Source of the DNA: Salinigranum halophilum
GTDB taxonomy: Archaea > Halobacteriota > Halobacteria > Halobacteriales > Haloferacaceae
NCBI RefSeq assembly: GCF_007004735.1
Contig: NZ_SSNL01000003.1
Coordinates: 310,001 to 374,000 of the forward strand
Reading direction: 5' to 3'
DNA length: 64,000 bases
A program made the translations under genes and the position numbers. Under the pieces are notes generated by a model, which was given only the letters and a program-made list of their open reading frames with translations, was not told the origin of the DNA and did no database searches. Shown here piece by piece: positions 1 through 9,890 of the stretch (position 1 is the first letter of the stretch; each line of letters opens with the position of its first letter).

Positions 1-161
1 AGGAGGAACACGCGGTTCCCGCCGACCACGTTCGTGACCCGCGAGAGGACGCTCAGATACGACAGCGTCAGGACGAGGACGCCGACGAGCGCCGGCGTCC
101 GAAAGCTGGTCCGGTCGCCGAGCCCCTCCACCGCCCCCAGCGACACCCGACGGGCGCTCAC
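1..161 (-). CDS. transglutaminase-like (TgpA-type) membrane protein, N-terminal fragment
   Basis: A GTG start at 161 overlaps the TGA of the DUF58 gene and the frame stays open to the window edge, giving about 53 residues. After a short polar N-terminus (MSARRVSLGAVEGLGD) comes a hydrophobic segment typical of a first membrane helix, then SRVTNVVGGN. In haloarchaea the third gene after MoxR and DUF58 is usually a multi-span membrane protein with an external transglutaminase domain; that identity is inferred from position and this N-terminus only. The catalytic part lies outside the window. Confidence 0.6.
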   Translation of the reverse strand, partial: MSARRVSLGAVEGLGDRTSFRTPALVGVLVLTLSYLSVLSRVTNVVGGNRVFL

Positions 162-1174
162 GCCGTCACCTCCCGCGATGTGGTCGACGTGTCGGCGGCG
201 TCGCGGAACCCGGAGTGGTCCGCGTCCGTCACCAGGTCGTCGAACGGGACGTCGCGGTCGCCGAGGCGGACGACCGTCCCGCGACGGGTCGCGCGCACCG
301 CGACGAGCGGGTCTTCCTCCGGAGTCGCCGTGCCGTGGCCGACCCGTGCGAGGTGGTCGAGCGCCTTCCGGCGGTCCCCGGGAGCCACCGCGAGGGTGCC
401 GGTAGGCGTCACGAGCGTCACGGGGACGCCCGCCCGCAGGAAGGCGAGGACGACAGTCGCCCCGGCTTCCGCCATCTCGTCGGCGCGGCCCTCGTCCGCC
501 GAGAGGGCGACGACGACCGTCCGCGAGCGGTTCTCGGCGCTGAACTCCTTGACGACGAGGTCGTCGCGTTTGGCCGACGACTTCCAGTGGACGTCGCGGA
601 GCGAGTCGCCGCGGACGTACTGCCGGAGACGGTCGAACTCGTCGCGGTCGTTGCTCTCGGCCGTGTCGTGCAGCGCGAGCAGGTCGCGCTTCGCGCGGTT
701 CGAGAGGTCGTGTACCCGGGGATAGACGAGCACGTCGTCGGTGTCCTGCACGGAAAAGCGCCTGGCGGCGAGACCGAGGACGTCGCGTGCGACGAACGAG
801 ACGGGGCCGAGGGTGTGTACGCCGCGGCGGCGGTACGTCACCTCGTACGAGACGGGGTCGCGCCCGACGGTCGTCTCCGCGTTCGCCTCACCCGAGACCC
901 CCGGCGGGAGCGCGTCGCTGACCGTCGCGGTGAACGGAGTGTCGGTCTCGAACCCCAGAGTGACGGTGCCCGCGTCGCCGGGGAAGCCGTTGTCGGGAAG
1001 CGCCCTGTCGATTCGCGGCTCCCCGGTCCGGCGAACCTGGACGACGGCGGCGACGAGCGCGACGAGGCAGGGGAACACCACGGCGTTGAGCGAACGTGCG
1101 CCGAACGCCGCCGCCATGAGGGTCCCCGAGAGGGCGACGACCACGACCGTCCACCCCCGTCGCGTCAGCCTCAT
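158..1174 (-). CDS. DUF58 domain protein
   Basis: 338 residues. Two hydrophobic segments lie at about residues 8-48, followed by an Ig-like beta region. The DUF58 signature follows in the middle of the protein (FDRLRQYVRGDSLRDVHWKS, then KRDDLVVKEF) and runs into a vWA-like fold. DUF58 proteins are partners of MoxR-type AAA ATPases and are thought to act in assembly or metal loading of envelope or enzyme complexes; the substrate here is unknown. Its ATG overlaps the MoxR stop (ATGA), and its own stop overlaps the next start, so the three genes form one translationally coupled operon. The family call is firm; the function is not. Confidence 0.9.
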   Translation of the reverse strand: MRLTRRGWTVVVVALSGTLMAAAFGARSLNAVVFPCLVALVAAVVQVRRTGEPRIDRALPDNGFPGDAGTVTLGFETDTPFTATVSDALPPGVSGEANAETTVGRDPVSYEVTYRRRGVHTLGPVSFVARDVLGLAARRFSVQDTDDVLVYPRVHDLSNRAKRDLLALHDTAESNDRDEFDRLRQYVRGDSLRDVHWKSSAKRDDLVVKEFSAENRSRTVVVALSADEGRADEMAEAGATVVLAFLRAGVPVTLVTPTGTLAVAPGDRRKALDHLARVGHGTATPEEDPLVAVRATRRGTVVRLGDRDVPFDDLVTDADHSGFRDAADTSTTSREVTA

Positions 1175-2151
1175 TCGACCGGGACGGTGTCGAGCGCTCG
1201 CTCGACGACCGCAGCGCCGTCGTCGTCACCCCCACCGGGGCGGATGCGGTGGCTCCACACCGTGCGGACCTCCGTCTGGACGTCGTCGGGGACGACGTAG
1301 TCGCGACCCTCCAGCACCGCCCGCGCCTGTGACGCGCGGACGAGCGCGATGCCGCCGCGCGGTGAGACGCCCAACTGGGCGTGGTCCCGCGTGAACGACG
1401 CCAGCCGCGTGACGTACGACCGGACCGGTTCGCGCACGTCGACGGTGGTCACCGTCCGCCGGGCGCGCTGGACCTCGGGGACCGAGGCGACGGCTTCGAG
1501 CGACTCGATGGGGTGGTCGCCGGCCACCCGACCGAGCAGTTCGGTCTCGTCCGCCTCGGAGGGGTAGCCCAGCCGGAGCTTCTTCATGAAGCGGTCGATT
1601 TCGGCCATCGGCAGTTCGTACGTCCGGTTCGGCTCGACGTCGTTCTGCGTCGCGATGACGGTGAACGGCGAGGGGAGTCGGTGGGTGTCGCCGTCGACCG
1701 TCACCTGGTCTTCCTCCATCGCCTCCAGGAGTGCGGCTTGCGTCTTCGGCGGGGCCCGGTTTATCTCGTCGCCGAGGACGACGTTGGCGAACACCGGGCC
1801 GGGCTGGAACTCGAACTCGCGGCTCTTCTGGTTGAACACGTTCACGCCCGTCACGTCGGAGGGGAGGAGGTCGGGGGTGAACTGGACGCGCTTGAACGTA
1901 CAGTCGATGGAGGTGGCGATCGAACGGGCGAGCATCGTCTTCCCCACGCCGGGGACGTCCTCTAAGAGGAGGTGCCCCCGAGCGAGGAGCGTGACGAGGA
2001 TGTGCTCGATTGCGCCGTGCTGACCGACGATGACGCGCTCGACGTTCTCGGTGATGCGGTCGGCGAGGCCGGCCGCGCCGTCGACCGAGAGCGGTTCGAA
2101 CTCGTCGGCGGTGGGTGTGACGTTCGCCTCGGACTGGCTCGCGTCGGTCAC
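1171..2151 (-). CDS. MoxR-family AAA ATPase
   Basis: 326 residues from a GTG at 2151 (MTDASQSEANVTP). An open frame continues upstream, but its sequence there is low-complexity and unlike the family, and a GGAGGGTG purine run lies just before 2151. Walker A is EDVPGVGKTMLARS, Walker B is VVLGDEINRAPPKTQAALLEAM in part (core LGDEINRAPPK), and sensor/arginine-finger segments follow (EIDRFMKKLRLGYP). MoxR ATPases act as cytoplasmic chaperones that remodel or activate a target complex, usually encoded with a DUF58/vWA partner as seen immediately downstream. First gene of the three-gene operon. The target is not evident from context. Confidence 0.9.
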   Translation of the reverse strand: MTDASQSEANVTPTADEFEPLSVDGAAGLADRITENVERVIVGQHGAIEHILVTLLARGHLLLEDVPGVGKTMLARSIATSIDCTFKRVQFTPDLLPSDVTGVNVFNQKSREFEFQPGPVFANVVLGDEINRAPPKTQAALLEAMEEDQVTVDGDTHRLPSPFTVIATQNDVEPNRTYELPMAEIDRFMKKLRLGYPSEADETELLGRVAGDHPIESLEAVASVPEVQRARRTVTTVDVREPVRSYVTRLASFTRDHAQLGVSPRGGIALVRASQARAVLEGRDYVVPDDVQTEVRTVWSHRIRPGGGDDDGAAVVERALDTVPVE

Positions 2152-2476
2152 GCCGCACCCTCCGCCACGTCGCTGGCTCGTCGGTGCCTCCGGGGTCGCT
2201 CTGCCGCGCCCGAACTGGCGGCGGCGCGAGCACGGGTGCCCGACCGAGGAGCCACATACGGAGACCGAGACAGCGGGCTGGGGAACAAGTGCCTGTTCGT
2301 CCTCACGGTTACCGTGTCTAGTTGCCCGAGTCACGTAACTTTGCTGGGTGTGTTCAGGTGCCACACCAGCGGACGGCGCGGCCGACCGTGATGGGGGCCT
2401 ATCGGTGACCAGCCAGCCGTCTTCGACCGCGCGCAGACCCGACGCTTTTTACCGCTCCATCGCCGGCTATCCCCAC
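2152..2476. other. divergent intergenic region moxR/mutS
   Basis: About 325 bases between two divergent operons. The mutS promoter box is at 2446-2451. On the minus strand an A/T-rich patch near 2335-2345 (complement AAAGTTACG) is the best candidate for the moxR promoter, which would leave a long leader before the GTG at 2151. The minus-strand frame is open across 2152-2364, so an N-terminally extended MoxR is not excluded. I see no RNA gene or repeat here. Confidence 0.5.
2446..2451 (+). promoter_or_regulatory. TATA-like box of mutS-mutL
   Basis: TTTTTA centred about 28 nt before the ATG at 2477, the spacing expected for a leaderless haloarchaeal transcript. It supports the ATG at 2477 over the longer upstream open frame. 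Confidence 0.6.
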
Positions 2477-5302
2477 ATGAACGGCAGCGGGGACACCGAC
2501 CCCGACGCAGACACGAGCGACGCCGAGCGGGCCGGAGCACACGGGTCGGCTGCGGGCGACGACGCGCCGGACCCCGCACTCGGCGCACCGCACGAGATGC
2601 TCGACGTGCGCGAGGACCTGACGCCGATGATGGCCCAGTACACCGACCTCTGTGAGGCCCACGACGACGCGCTCGTCCTCTTTCAGGTGGGCGACTTCTA
2701 CGAGGCGTTCTGTGCCGCGGCGGAGACCGTCGCGCGCGTCTGTGAGGTGACGCTCACGAAGCGGGAGGACTCCACCGGCCGCTATCCGATGGCCGGCGTC
2801 CCCATCGACAACGCGGCGTCGTACGTCGAACGGCTGCTCGACGCCGGCTATCGCGTCGCGCTCGCCGACCAGGTCCAGCCCGCCGAGGAGGCGTCGGGGC
2901 TGGTCGACCGCGCCGTCACCCAACTCGTCACGCCGGGTACGCTCGTCGACGACGCGTATCTGGAGGGGAGCACGGCGAACTATCTCGCGGCGCTCGTGCG
3001 GGAGGCGGCGGGGACGGAAGCGACGTACGGCCTCGCACTCGTCGACGTCTCCACCGGCGAATGCCTCGTCACGAGCGGGAGCCGCGAGACGGTCTCGGAG
3101 GAACTCGAACGGCGCTCCCCGGCGGAACTGCTCACCGGTCCCGAACTCGACGACGTCGGGGCGGACCTCGTCCCCGAGGCGATGCACACCTCGTACGACC
3201 CCTCCGTCTTCGAGCACGACACGGCCAGGGCACACCTGCGGCGCTACGCCCGCCCGGACGTGGTCCTCGCCAACGACGCCGAGGTCCGTGCGACGGGTGC
3301 GGTCCTCGCGTACGCCGAGTACACCCAGGGCGGCGACCATCTCGACTACGTCTCCCGAGTCACCCGGTTCGACGCCCGGGAGTCGATGCGGCTGGACGCG
3401 ACGGCGCTCGCGAGTCTCGAACTGTTCGAGTCGCGCTCGCGGTCGGGCCACACCCTGATGGGGACGCTCGACGAGACGGCGTGTGCGCTCGGTCGCCGCC
3501 GCCTCGAGGCGTGGCTCCGCCGGCCGACGGTCGACCGGCACGAGGCGGAGGCGCGACTCGACGCGGTCGAGGCACTTTCCAGGGAGGGCGTCGTCCGCGA
3601 GACGCTCCACGACCGGTTGCGGGAGGTGTACGACCTCGAACGGCTCGTCGGTCGGGTCTCTCGGGGGCGGGCGAACGCCCGGGACCTCCGCTCGTTGGCG
3701 ACGACACTGGCTGTCGTGCCCGACCTGCGCGAGGCGCTCGCCGCGCTCGACCACGACTCGGCGCGGCTCGCCGACCTGACCGACCGACTCGACGACTGCG
3801 GTGACGTCCGCTCGCTCGTCGAGGAGGCCATCGTGCCCGACCCGCCCCAGGAAGTGACCGACGGCGGTGTCGTCCGAGAGGGGTTCGACGCCGAACTCGA
3901 CGACATCCGGGCGACCGAGCGCGAGGGGCGTGCGTGGGTCTCGCAACTCGAAGCGACCGAGCGCGAGCGGACCGGCATCGACTCGCTGGAGGTGGGGTAC
4001 ACCCAGGTCCACGGCTACTACATCGAGGTGACGAACCCGAACCTCGAGCGGGTCCCCGAGGACTACACCCGCCGTCAGACGCTGAAGAACTCCGAGCGGT
4101 TCTACACCCCCGAACTCAAACGCCGCGAGGACGAGATCCTCTCGGCGTCCGAGCGGGCTGACGCGCTCGAGTACGAGGTCTTCTGTGAGGTACGCGCTTC
4201 GGTCGCCGACGAGGGCGAACGGCTCCAGGCGCTCGCGGACGTGTTGGCGGAACTGGACGTCCTCGTCGCGTTCGCGACCATCGCGGTCGACCGCGACTAC
4301 GTCCGCCCGACCTTCGGGGCCGAGGCCATCGAAATCGAGGCGGGACGTCACCCCGTCGTCGAACGGACGACCGAGTTCGTCCCGAACGGGATCGACTTCT
4401 CGCAGGGAGACGTCGCGCTCATCACCGGGCCGAACATGTCGGGCAAGTCGACGTACATGCGACAGGTCGCACTCACGTGCGTCATGGCCCAGGCAGGGAG
4501 TTTCGTCCCCGCCTCGCGCGCATCCCTGCGCGTCGTCGACCGGGTGTTCACCCGCGTCGGCGCTTCCGACGACATCGCGGGCGGACAGTCGACGTTCATG
4601 CGCGAGATGGCCGAACTGACCGACATCCTCCACGCCGCCACCGACCGGTCGCTCGTCCTCCTCGACGAGGTGGGACGGGGGACGGCGACGACCGACGGCC
4701 TCGCCATCGCCCGGGCGACGACGGAGTTCATCCACGACGAGGTCGGTGCGTCGACGCTCTTTGCCACCCACTACCACGAACTGACCGGCCTCGAAGCCGA
4801 GTACGACGGCGTGTTTACGCTGCACTTCACGGCCGACCGCGACGCCGACGGCGTGACGTTCCTCCACCGCGTCGCCGAGGGCCCCTCGTCGTCGTCGTAC
4901 GGCGTGGAGGTGGCTCGACTCGCCGGCGTGCCCGACCGGGTCGTCGAGCGGGCGCGCGCCCTGGTCGAGGCGGCCGACCGCCACGAGGCGGCCGAACGCG
5001 ACCCCGACACGGCCGACCCCTCGCGTCACGCCGCGACGAACGGCGAGCACGTGCGGACGTCCACCGACGCCGACTCGGCCGAAAAGGCCTTCTCGAAGCC
5101 CCGCCAAACCAGCGGTGGCCGCGCGAAGTCAGCGCCACTGCCCGACCCGTCGCGGGACTCTCACGGCGACCCGAACCACGTCGTCGGTGGGGTCCTCGCG
5201 GACATCGAACGCCTCGACGTCGCCCGCACGACGCCGATGGACGCCCTCAGCCTCCTCCACGAACTCCAGCGGAGACTCGATGACGCAGATCAGGAGACTT
5301 GA
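2477..5302 (+). CDS. mutS: DNA mismatch repair protein MutS
   Basis: 941 residues. After an acidic N-terminal tail of about 45 residues comes the mismatch-binding domain with the Phe-x-Glu motif (VGDFYEAF, Phe74/Glu76), then connector, lever and clamp, and the ABC-type ATPase with Walker [15 protein letters not shown] near residue 650 and Walker [17 protein letters not shown] near 725. The last ~110 residues are a low-complexity linker and a helical tail that ends in a MutS C-terminal-like dimerisation segment ([14 protein letters not shown]). This is MutS1 type, the mismatch-recognition factor, not MutS2. It overlaps mutL by 23 bases, so the two are co-translated. The first ~40 residues may be dispensable; a Met at residue 41 is an alternative start. 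Confidence 0.97.
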   Translation: MNGSGDTDPDADTSDAERAGAHGSAAGDDAPDPALGAPHEMLDVREDLTPMMAQYTDLCEAHDDALVLFQVGDFYEAFCAAAETVARVCEVTLTKREDSTGRYPMAGVPIDNAASYVERLLDAGYRVALADQVQPAEEASGLVDRAVTQLVTPGTLVDDAYLEGSTANYLAALVREAAGTEATYGLALVDVSTGECLVTSGSRETVSEELERRSPAELLTGPELDDVGADLVPEAMHTSYDPSVFEHDTARAHLRRYARPDVVLANDAEVRATGAVLAYAEYTQGGDHLDYVSRVTRFDARESMRLDATALASLELFESRSRSGHTLMGTLDETACALGRRRLEAWLRRPTVDRHEAEARLDAVEALSREGVVRETLHDRLREVYDLERLVGRVSRGRANARDLRSLATTLAVVPDLREALAALDHDSARLADLTDRLDDCGDVRSLVEEAIVPDPPQEVTDGGVVREGFDAELDDIRATEREGRAWVSQLEATERERTGIDSLEVGYTQVHGYYIEVTNPNLERVPEDYTRRQTLKNSERFYTPELKRREDEILSASERADALEYEVFCEVRASVADEGERLQALADVLAELDVLVAFATIAVDRDYVRPTFGAEAIEIEAGRHPVVERTTEFVPNGIDFSQGDVALITGPNMSGKSTYMRQVALTCVMAQAGSFVPASRASLRVVDRVFTRVGASDDIAGGQSTFMREMAELTDILHAATDRSLVLLDEVGRGTATTDGLAIARATTEFIHDEVGASTLFATHYHELTGLEAEYDGVFTLHFTADRDADGVTFLHRVAEGPSSSSYGVEVARLAGVPDRVVERARALVEAADRHEAAERDPDTADPSRHAATNGEHVRTSTDADSAEKAFSKPRQTSGGRAKSAPLPDPSRDSHGDPNHVVGGVLADIERLDVARTTPMDALSLLHELQRRLDDADQET

Positions 5303-6923
5303 CCCCGAGACGAAGCGACGAATCGCCGCCGGCGAGGTCGTCACGCGACCCGTCGACGTCGTGAGAGAACTCGTCGAGAACAGCCTCGACGCCGGCGCGT
5401 CCCGTATCCAGGTGGCCGTCGGCGGCGACGGCACCGACCTGATTCGTGTCCGAGACGACGGCCACGGGATGCGCCGCGAGGACGCCGCCCTCGCGGTCGA
5501 GCGTCACACCACGTCGAAGCTCTCCGGCCCCGACGACGTCGAGCGAGTCTCGACGCTCGGGTTCCGCGGCGAGGCGCTCCCGAGCATCGCCCAGGTCGCC
5601 GACCTCACTGTGACGACGAACGACGGCGGACCGCGCGGGACACGCGTCCACGTGTCCGCGGGGCGTGTCGAGACGGAAGCCGCGGGCCGTGCCCGGGGGA
5701 CGACCGTCGAGGTGCGCGACCTCTTCTCGAATCGCCCGGCACGCCGGAAGCATCTCTCCTCGGCGAAGGCGGAGTTCGCCCGCGTCTCGAAGCTCCTCTC
5801 GCGCTACGCGCTCTGTCACGCGGACACTCGCGTGTCGCTCTCGCACGACGGCCGCGAGACGTTCTCGACACCCGGGTCGGGCGACACTGACGCCCTCCTG
5901 GGCGTGTACGACAGGACCGTCGCCGGGCAGTCGACGACGTTCTCCTTCGTCGGCGACGACGGCGACGGCGACGAGGCGCGCGTCGACGGCGTCCTCTGTT
6001 ACCCGTCGGTCACGCGCGCCACCCGCGACCACGTCCACGTCGCGGTCAACGGGCGTCCGCTCGCGGACGAATCACTCAGGCGGGCCGTCGTCGCGGGCTA
6101 CGGCTCGCTCCTCGCGGGTGACCGTGCGCCCATCGCCGTCGTCCGGGTGACGCTCCCGCCGGCGGCGGTAGACCACAACGTCCACCCCGCGAAGGCCGAG
6201 GTCTCCTTCCGCGACGACGCCGTCGACGAGTACGTCGAACAGGCGGTGAGCGAGGCGCTGTCGACGGCGGACCTCCGTCGGAGTGGCGAGGTGGCGATGG
6301 ACCTCGAGACGAGTCTGCAACCGCTCGACGGCGAGTCACGGCTCGGCGACGTCACGGTCATCGGCCAGTTCCGCGAGTTGTACCTGCTCTGTGCGGCCGG
6401 CGACGAACTCCTCGTCGTCGACCAGCACGCCGCTCACGAACGCATCAACTACGAACGGCTTCGCGCCGCCGTCGGTGACGTCCCCTCCGCCGAGGTGACG
6501 CCCCCTGTCACGCTCTCGGTGTCGGCTGCGGAGGCGTCACTCGTCGACGCACTCGCCGACGACCTCCGGGCGCTGGGCTACGAGGCGTCGACGTTCGGCG
6601 GGAGGGCCGTCCGCGTCTCTCGTGTCCCCGCCCCGCTCGGCCGGACCGCAGCCCCCGAGTCGTTGCGGACGGTGCTCGCCGCGCTCGACGGCGACGGAGA
6701 GACGCCGGCGGACGTCCGCGACGAGTTGCTGAAGGACCTCGCGTGTCACCCGTCGCTCAAAGCGGGGGAGACGCTCTCCACCGAGGTGGGAGAACGACTA
6801 CTGGACCGGCTGGGCTCCTGCGAACAGCCCTACGCCTGCCCGCACGGCCGACCGACGATTCTCGCGCTCGACGAGGAGACACTGGTCCGCGGCTTCGAGC
6901 GCGGGAACACCCGACTCGGGTGA
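5280..6923 (+). CDS. mutL: DNA mismatch repair protein MutL
   Basis: 547 residues. The GHKL ATPase N-terminus is intact: [20 protein letters not shown] with the catalytic Glu and Asn, DDGHGM, and [10 protein letters not shown]. The C-terminal domain carries the endonuclease motif [12 protein letters not shown] (residues about 381-392, pattern DQHA-x2-E-x4-E) plus the accessory zinc-site motifs [10 protein letters not shown]-like and CPHGRP. This MutL should therefore nick DNA itself, as in organisms without MutH, and no mutH is seen nearby. The ATG at 5280 lies inside mutS with a GGAG upstream. The product works with the MutS encoded just before it. Confidence 0.97.
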   Translation: MTQIRRLDPETKRRIAAGEVVTRPVDVVRELVENSLDAGASRIQVAVGGDGTDLIRVRDDGHGMRREDAALAVERHTTSKLSGPDDVERVSTLGFRGEALPSIAQVADLTVTTNDGGPRGTRVHVSAGRVETEAAGRARGTTVEVRDLFSNRPARRKHLSSAKAEFARVSKLLSRYALCHADTRVSLSHDGRETFSTPGSGDTDALLGVYDRTVAGQSTTFSFVGDDGDGDEARVDGVLCYPSVTRATRDHVHVAVNGRPLADESLRRAVVAGYGSLLAGDRAPIAVVRVTLPPAAVDHNVHPAKAEVSFRDDAVDEYVEQAVSEALSTADLRRSGEVAMDLETSLQPLDGESRLGDVTVIGQFRELYLLCAAGDELLVVDQHAAHERINYERLRAAVGDVPSAEVTPPVTLSVSAAEASLVDALADDLRALGYEASTFGGRAVRVSRVPAPLGRTAAPESLRTVLAALDGDGETPADVRDELLKDLACHPSLKAGETLSTEVGERLLDRLGSCEQPYACPHGRPTILALDEETLVRGFERGNTRLG

Positions 6924-6954
6924 GCACCCCTCACCAGACTCGGGCGAGCCCCCT

Positions 6955-7293
6955 TCACCACTCCTTGCAGTCGGCGCAGACGAACTGGTCGCCGTCGAAC
7001 CACTGCGCGTTCGCGTGCGTCCCGCAGACGGGACAGTCGTCACCGTCGGGCGACCACCGGTACGTCGCCCGTGGGAGGCGCTCGTCGTCGCGGTCGGTCT
7101 CGTCTCCGCTGCCCGCGGCCTCGTCGGCCTCCCGTCCGTCCGTGGCCGCGGTCACGTCCTCGACAGCGGCCGACGCGTCCGGGTCGACCGCCGTCGGCTG
7201 ACTCGATTCGGCGTCGTCACGTCCGCTGCCCGCGGTCTCGTCTGCGCCGTTGCTCACCGAGACGAACTCGTCCAGCGACCGGTCCCGACCCAT
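6955..7293 (-). CDS. small zinc-ribbon protein
   Basis: 112 residues. The first ~75 are acidic, low-complexity and probably disordered. The C-terminus has one zinc-ribbon: CPVCGT then, 17 residues on, CADC close to the end (CADCKEW). The layout matches conserved haloarchaeal short zinc-ribbon proteins of unknown role. A TTAATTAA box 22-29 nt upstream of the ATG supports the start and a leaderless mRNA. Possible nucleic-acid or protein adaptor; no function can be assigned. Convergent with mutL. Confidence 0.8.
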   Translation of the reverse strand: MGRDRSLDEFVSVSNGADETAGSGRDDAESSQPTAVDPDASAAVEDVTAATDGREADEAAGSGDETDRDDERLPRATYRWSPDGDDCPVCGTHANAQWFDGDQFVCADCKEW

Positions 7294-7314
7294 ACGTCGG
7301 CTACGGGCGAGCAG

Positions 7315-7322
7315 TTAATTAA
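7315..7322 (-). promoter_or_regulatory. TATA box of the zinc-ribbon gene
   Basis: Perfect 8-base palindrome TTAATTAA centred about 25 nt upstream of the ATG at 7293; the strongest A/T run in the local sequence. Confidence 0.65.
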
Positions 7323-7331
7323 GCGCCACGC

Positions 7332-8417
7332 TCACGCCCACCACTCGCTCCGGCGTTCCTGGTAGGAGGCGTTTCGGAACACGGGCGGCTTATCGGCGTC
7401 CGCCTCCGCGCCGAACGCGATGGCGAGCCAGTAGCCAGTGTGCCACCCGACGGCGTCGGTGTCGATAGCCACCACGGTAACCGTGAACTGCGCGTAGCGC
7501 TCGCTGGCACCGTCGCCGTCGGGGTCGGGTCCGCGGCTCGACCCGCAGGAGCCGGACCCCGCGGTACACGGCGACGCCGAGGCGTAGCGAACGACGAGGT
7601 CGGCGTCGGAGTCGTCGACGACGCTGAAGGTGAGGTTGTCGGGCATCCCGGGTGCACCGCGTTCGTAGTAGTCGAGCGCGGCGCGAACCTGCGTTCGTGC
7701 CGCTGTGGGGTCCGGTGCCTCGTCGACGTCGACGTAGACCGTGAAGTCGCTGTCGGCCCACGGGAACCCCCGTTCGGTCGCGTTCGGCTGCGGGAGCGTG
7801 GTGAGCGTCACTCCGGTTCGCATCACTGCCTGGGGCTCGTCGTCGTGTCCCAGCCCGAGTGTGTGGCCGAGTTCGTGCGAGACCACCTGGACCGTCGACT
7901 CGTCGGAGAGTCCCCGCTTGACCTCGACGGTGACCGGGCGGTCGACCTGGGCCGCGCTCGTGATGTACGGCGCACAGCCGGCGGTGTGGTCCGACCGCTT
8001 ACAGCCGGTGACCTCGTCGACGAACCGCACGACGAGGTCTGGCTCGGCCGCGTTCGGGCGGACCTCGTAGTCGATGGGGTAGCCGGCGTACTGCGTCGCG
8101 TTCGCCTCCCAGAACGCCGCGGCGCGGCGGACGAGCGGGGCGACGTCGCGGTCCGGCGACCCCTCGATGGCGACGACGACAGGCGCTGTCCCCCAGGGAC
8201 TCTCCGTCGCCGGGGCGGTTCCGGCGCTCTCCTCGTCCGAGTCGGCCGCGTCGCTACTCGCCGTTGCCGCCGTCGCTGCGGGCTCGGATCCGGACCCGGC
8301 CGCCGGACGCTCGCCGTCCTGCGCGAGCGTGTCGGGGGCGACCCCACCCAGACAGCCCGCGAGGACGACGACGAGGACGAGTGCGAGCGAGCGTGCGTGG
8401 GTCGCGTGCCGGGACAT
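7332..8417 (-). CDS. secreted lipoprotein, matrixin-like zinc metalloprotease
   Basis: 361 residues. The N-terminal signal sequence ends in a lipobox (VVLAGC, Cys22), so it should be lipid-anchored outside the cell. A Ser/Ala/Glu-rich linker runs to about residue 75. The metzincin zinc site HELGHTLGLGH is at residues 181-191, followed by a Met-turn (AVM, Met199). After it lies a duplicated-looking region (residues 215-330) that repeats features of the first part (DFTVYVDVD, ALDYYERG, DADLVVRYA). Four Cys outside the lipobox may form disulphides. The zinc site and Met-turn make protease activity likely; the substrate is unknown. Confidence 0.85.
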   Translation of the reverse strand: MSRHATHARSLALVLVVVLAGCLGGVAPDTLAQDGERPAAGSGSEPAATAATASSDAADSDEESAGTAPATESPWGTAPVVVAIEGSPDRDVAPLVRRAAAFWEANATQYAGYPIDYEVRPNAAEPDLVVRFVDEVTGCKRSDHTAGCAPYITSAAQVDRPVTVEVKRGLSDESTVQVVSHELGHTLGLGHDDEPQAVMRTGVTLTTLPQPNATERGFPWADSDFTVYVDVDEAPDPTAARTQVRAALDYYERGAPGMPDNLTFSVVDDSDADLVVRYASASPCTAGSGSCGSSRGPDPDGDGASERYAQFTVTVVAIDTDAVGWHTGYWLAIAFGAEADADKPPVFRNASYQERRSEWWA

Positions 8418-8507
8418 CTAGGTGGCCTGTGGGACGTCGGTACACAAATCCCTTCTCCCGCCGGTCTCACGTTCGAACTTCGAGAGCGCTGGCGCTCTGC
8501 GGTGTGA

Positions 8508-8916
8508 GCGGCTGAGAGGAGTAAGCCCCCTTCTGTTCGTCCCGGCATTCAGCTGAGCGTCCGCGTCCTCCTCGGACGGGGTCCGAGGGCACGTCGAGGA
8601 CGTGCTCGTCCGGACTACCTGACGGCGCGGACTTGCACCGGTGAGGATTCGCCGTTCCATCCGTTCTCGGCCCGCGGCTCGCGGGCGATGCCCGCTCGCA
8701 GACGAGGGACGAAGTCCCTCGCGGCCCTCGGTGGGTTAACTCCCCTTCCTCGCGGTCGGGTTCGCGCACCTCATCGGTCGGACCGAGGGGTCTCGTTTCT
8801 GTTCCAGAGCCAGCCGTCTCCGACTCCGGGCTTGCGCCCGGTCACCTGTCCGGACGGTGGGGGGACTTTCCTCATGGCCGGCGGTGCGGCCACGGGAACC
8901 GGGCTCTCTCTGCCAC
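8508..8916 (-). ncRNA. rnpB: RNase P RNA
   Basis: Catalytic RNA of RNase P, which removes 5' leaders from pre-tRNAs. Read on the minus strand, the hallmark CR-I sequence GAGGAAAGUCC is at 8873-8863, and the CR-V sequence ACAGAAGGGGGCUUAC is at 8536-8521 near the 3' end. UGGAACGGCGAAUCC and GGUGCAAGUCC lie between. The ends are set by a terminal helix P1 in which GUGGCAGAGAG (8916-8906) pairs with CUCUCAGCCGC (8518-8508). Length about 409 nt, in the haloarchaeal range. The exact ends are inferred from this pairing and could shift by a few bases. Confidence 0.95.
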
Positions 8917-8939
8917 CGTATCGTACTCCGTGGCCGTGG

Positions 8940-8943
8940 TTAA
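8940..8943 (-). promoter_or_regulatory. TATA-like box of rnpB
   Basis: TTAA core (complement of GGTTAAGG) about 25 nt upstream of the predicted RNase P RNA 5' end at 8916; this agrees with the P1-based end. Confidence 0.55.
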
Positions 8944-9090
8944 GGGGTTCGGTGTCCACAGCGCCGCCGCCGACCACGGTGACCGACCGAGTACGACGCG
9001 TGCTATGCCCTCACGAGGGTGAAATAAACCCTCACGATTCTTCTTGTGTGAAAGGAAGGGTTCAAGTCGTCAGGCACCATCGTAAGGTGT

Positions 9091-9693
9091 ATGTCGGAGG
9101 CGCAGACCGTTCGCCTTACATACGAGGATGGGGCGCGTGCGGTCGAACTGGCCCGAGAATCCGTCGAATCGTACGTTCTGCACGGCCAACGAGAGCAACC
9201 GGGGAGTATGCGTGACGCCTTTTACGCCCGCACCGGTGCGTTCGTTCGACTCCAGTCCACACGTGGACGGGGGCGCCTGCGCGGCTGTGCGGGGGCGTAT
9301 CGAGGAAAAGACCAACTGGGCCACGCCATCGTCGACGCGGCTATCCAGGCCGCGTCGGGCGATTCCTGTGGCTCCGAAATCGAATCCCAGGAACTGCCCC
9401 ATCTGAACATCTCGGTCTGTATCGTCTGTAACCACCTTCTCACCAACGACCCACTCGCCGACCTCGAGCTGGGCCGCCACGGTGTCGCCGTCGACAGCGG
9501 CGGCAAGCACGGCTGGCTCTACCCCACGATTCCCGTCGAGAACGACTGGTCGAAAGAGGAGTACCTCACCCGCGTCTGCCGCAAGGCCAAGCTCTCACCG
9601 TTCGCCTGGCAGACCGACGACGCGATGGTCACCCTGTTCGAGGGACAGGTGTTCCGCGAGCGCAACGACGGCGGCAGCGTCGAAGAGCTGTAA
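9091..9693 (+). CDS. AMMECR1 domain protein (TIGR00296 family)
   Basis: 200 residues, full length for the family. It carries the invariant AMMECR1 motif as LRGCAGAY (residues about 68-75), plus LGHAIVDAAIQAA and the C-terminal segment ENDWSKEEYLTRVCRKA. Members occur throughout archaea and eukaryotes; the conserved LRGC segment with its Cys suggests an enzymatic or RNA-related role, but no reaction is established. Single gene between rnpB (divergent) and a GNAT enzyme (convergent). Confidence 0.92.
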   Translation: MSEAQTVRLTYEDGARAVELARESVESYVLHGQREQPGSMRDAFYARTGAFVRLQSTRGRGRLRGCAGAYRGKDQLGHAIVDAAIQAASGDSCGSEIESQELPHLNISVCIVCNHLLTNDPLADLELGRHGVAVDSGGKHGWLYPTIPVENDWSKEEYLTRVCRKAKLSPFAWQTDDAMVTLFEGQVFRERNDGGSVEEL

Positions 9694-9890
9694 CCCGCGA
9701 CCTTCTCCCCCGTGCTGAGAGACGGTGAAGCCGGCTCTACGTCCTGGAACCGGCCAGTTTCGAAGACGAGCGTCGGCCGCGTTTTCGTACGAGACCGTCT
9801 ACAGACAGTGTGCTGCACACTGCGAATCGGCCCGACTGCTGGTCGTTCTCCTTCACCACGTGCGCAGACCCGGCACACTGGGACCCCGAG

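Noticed and set aside
2399-5107. 902-residue open frame antisense to mutS
   Set aside because: GC-rich haloarchaeal genes often leave an open antisense frame; this one has no family motif, and mutS on the other strand is unmistakable.
8467-9215. open frames across 8467-8977 and 8688-9215
   Set aside because: They lie over the RNase P RNA gene and have no protein-like features.
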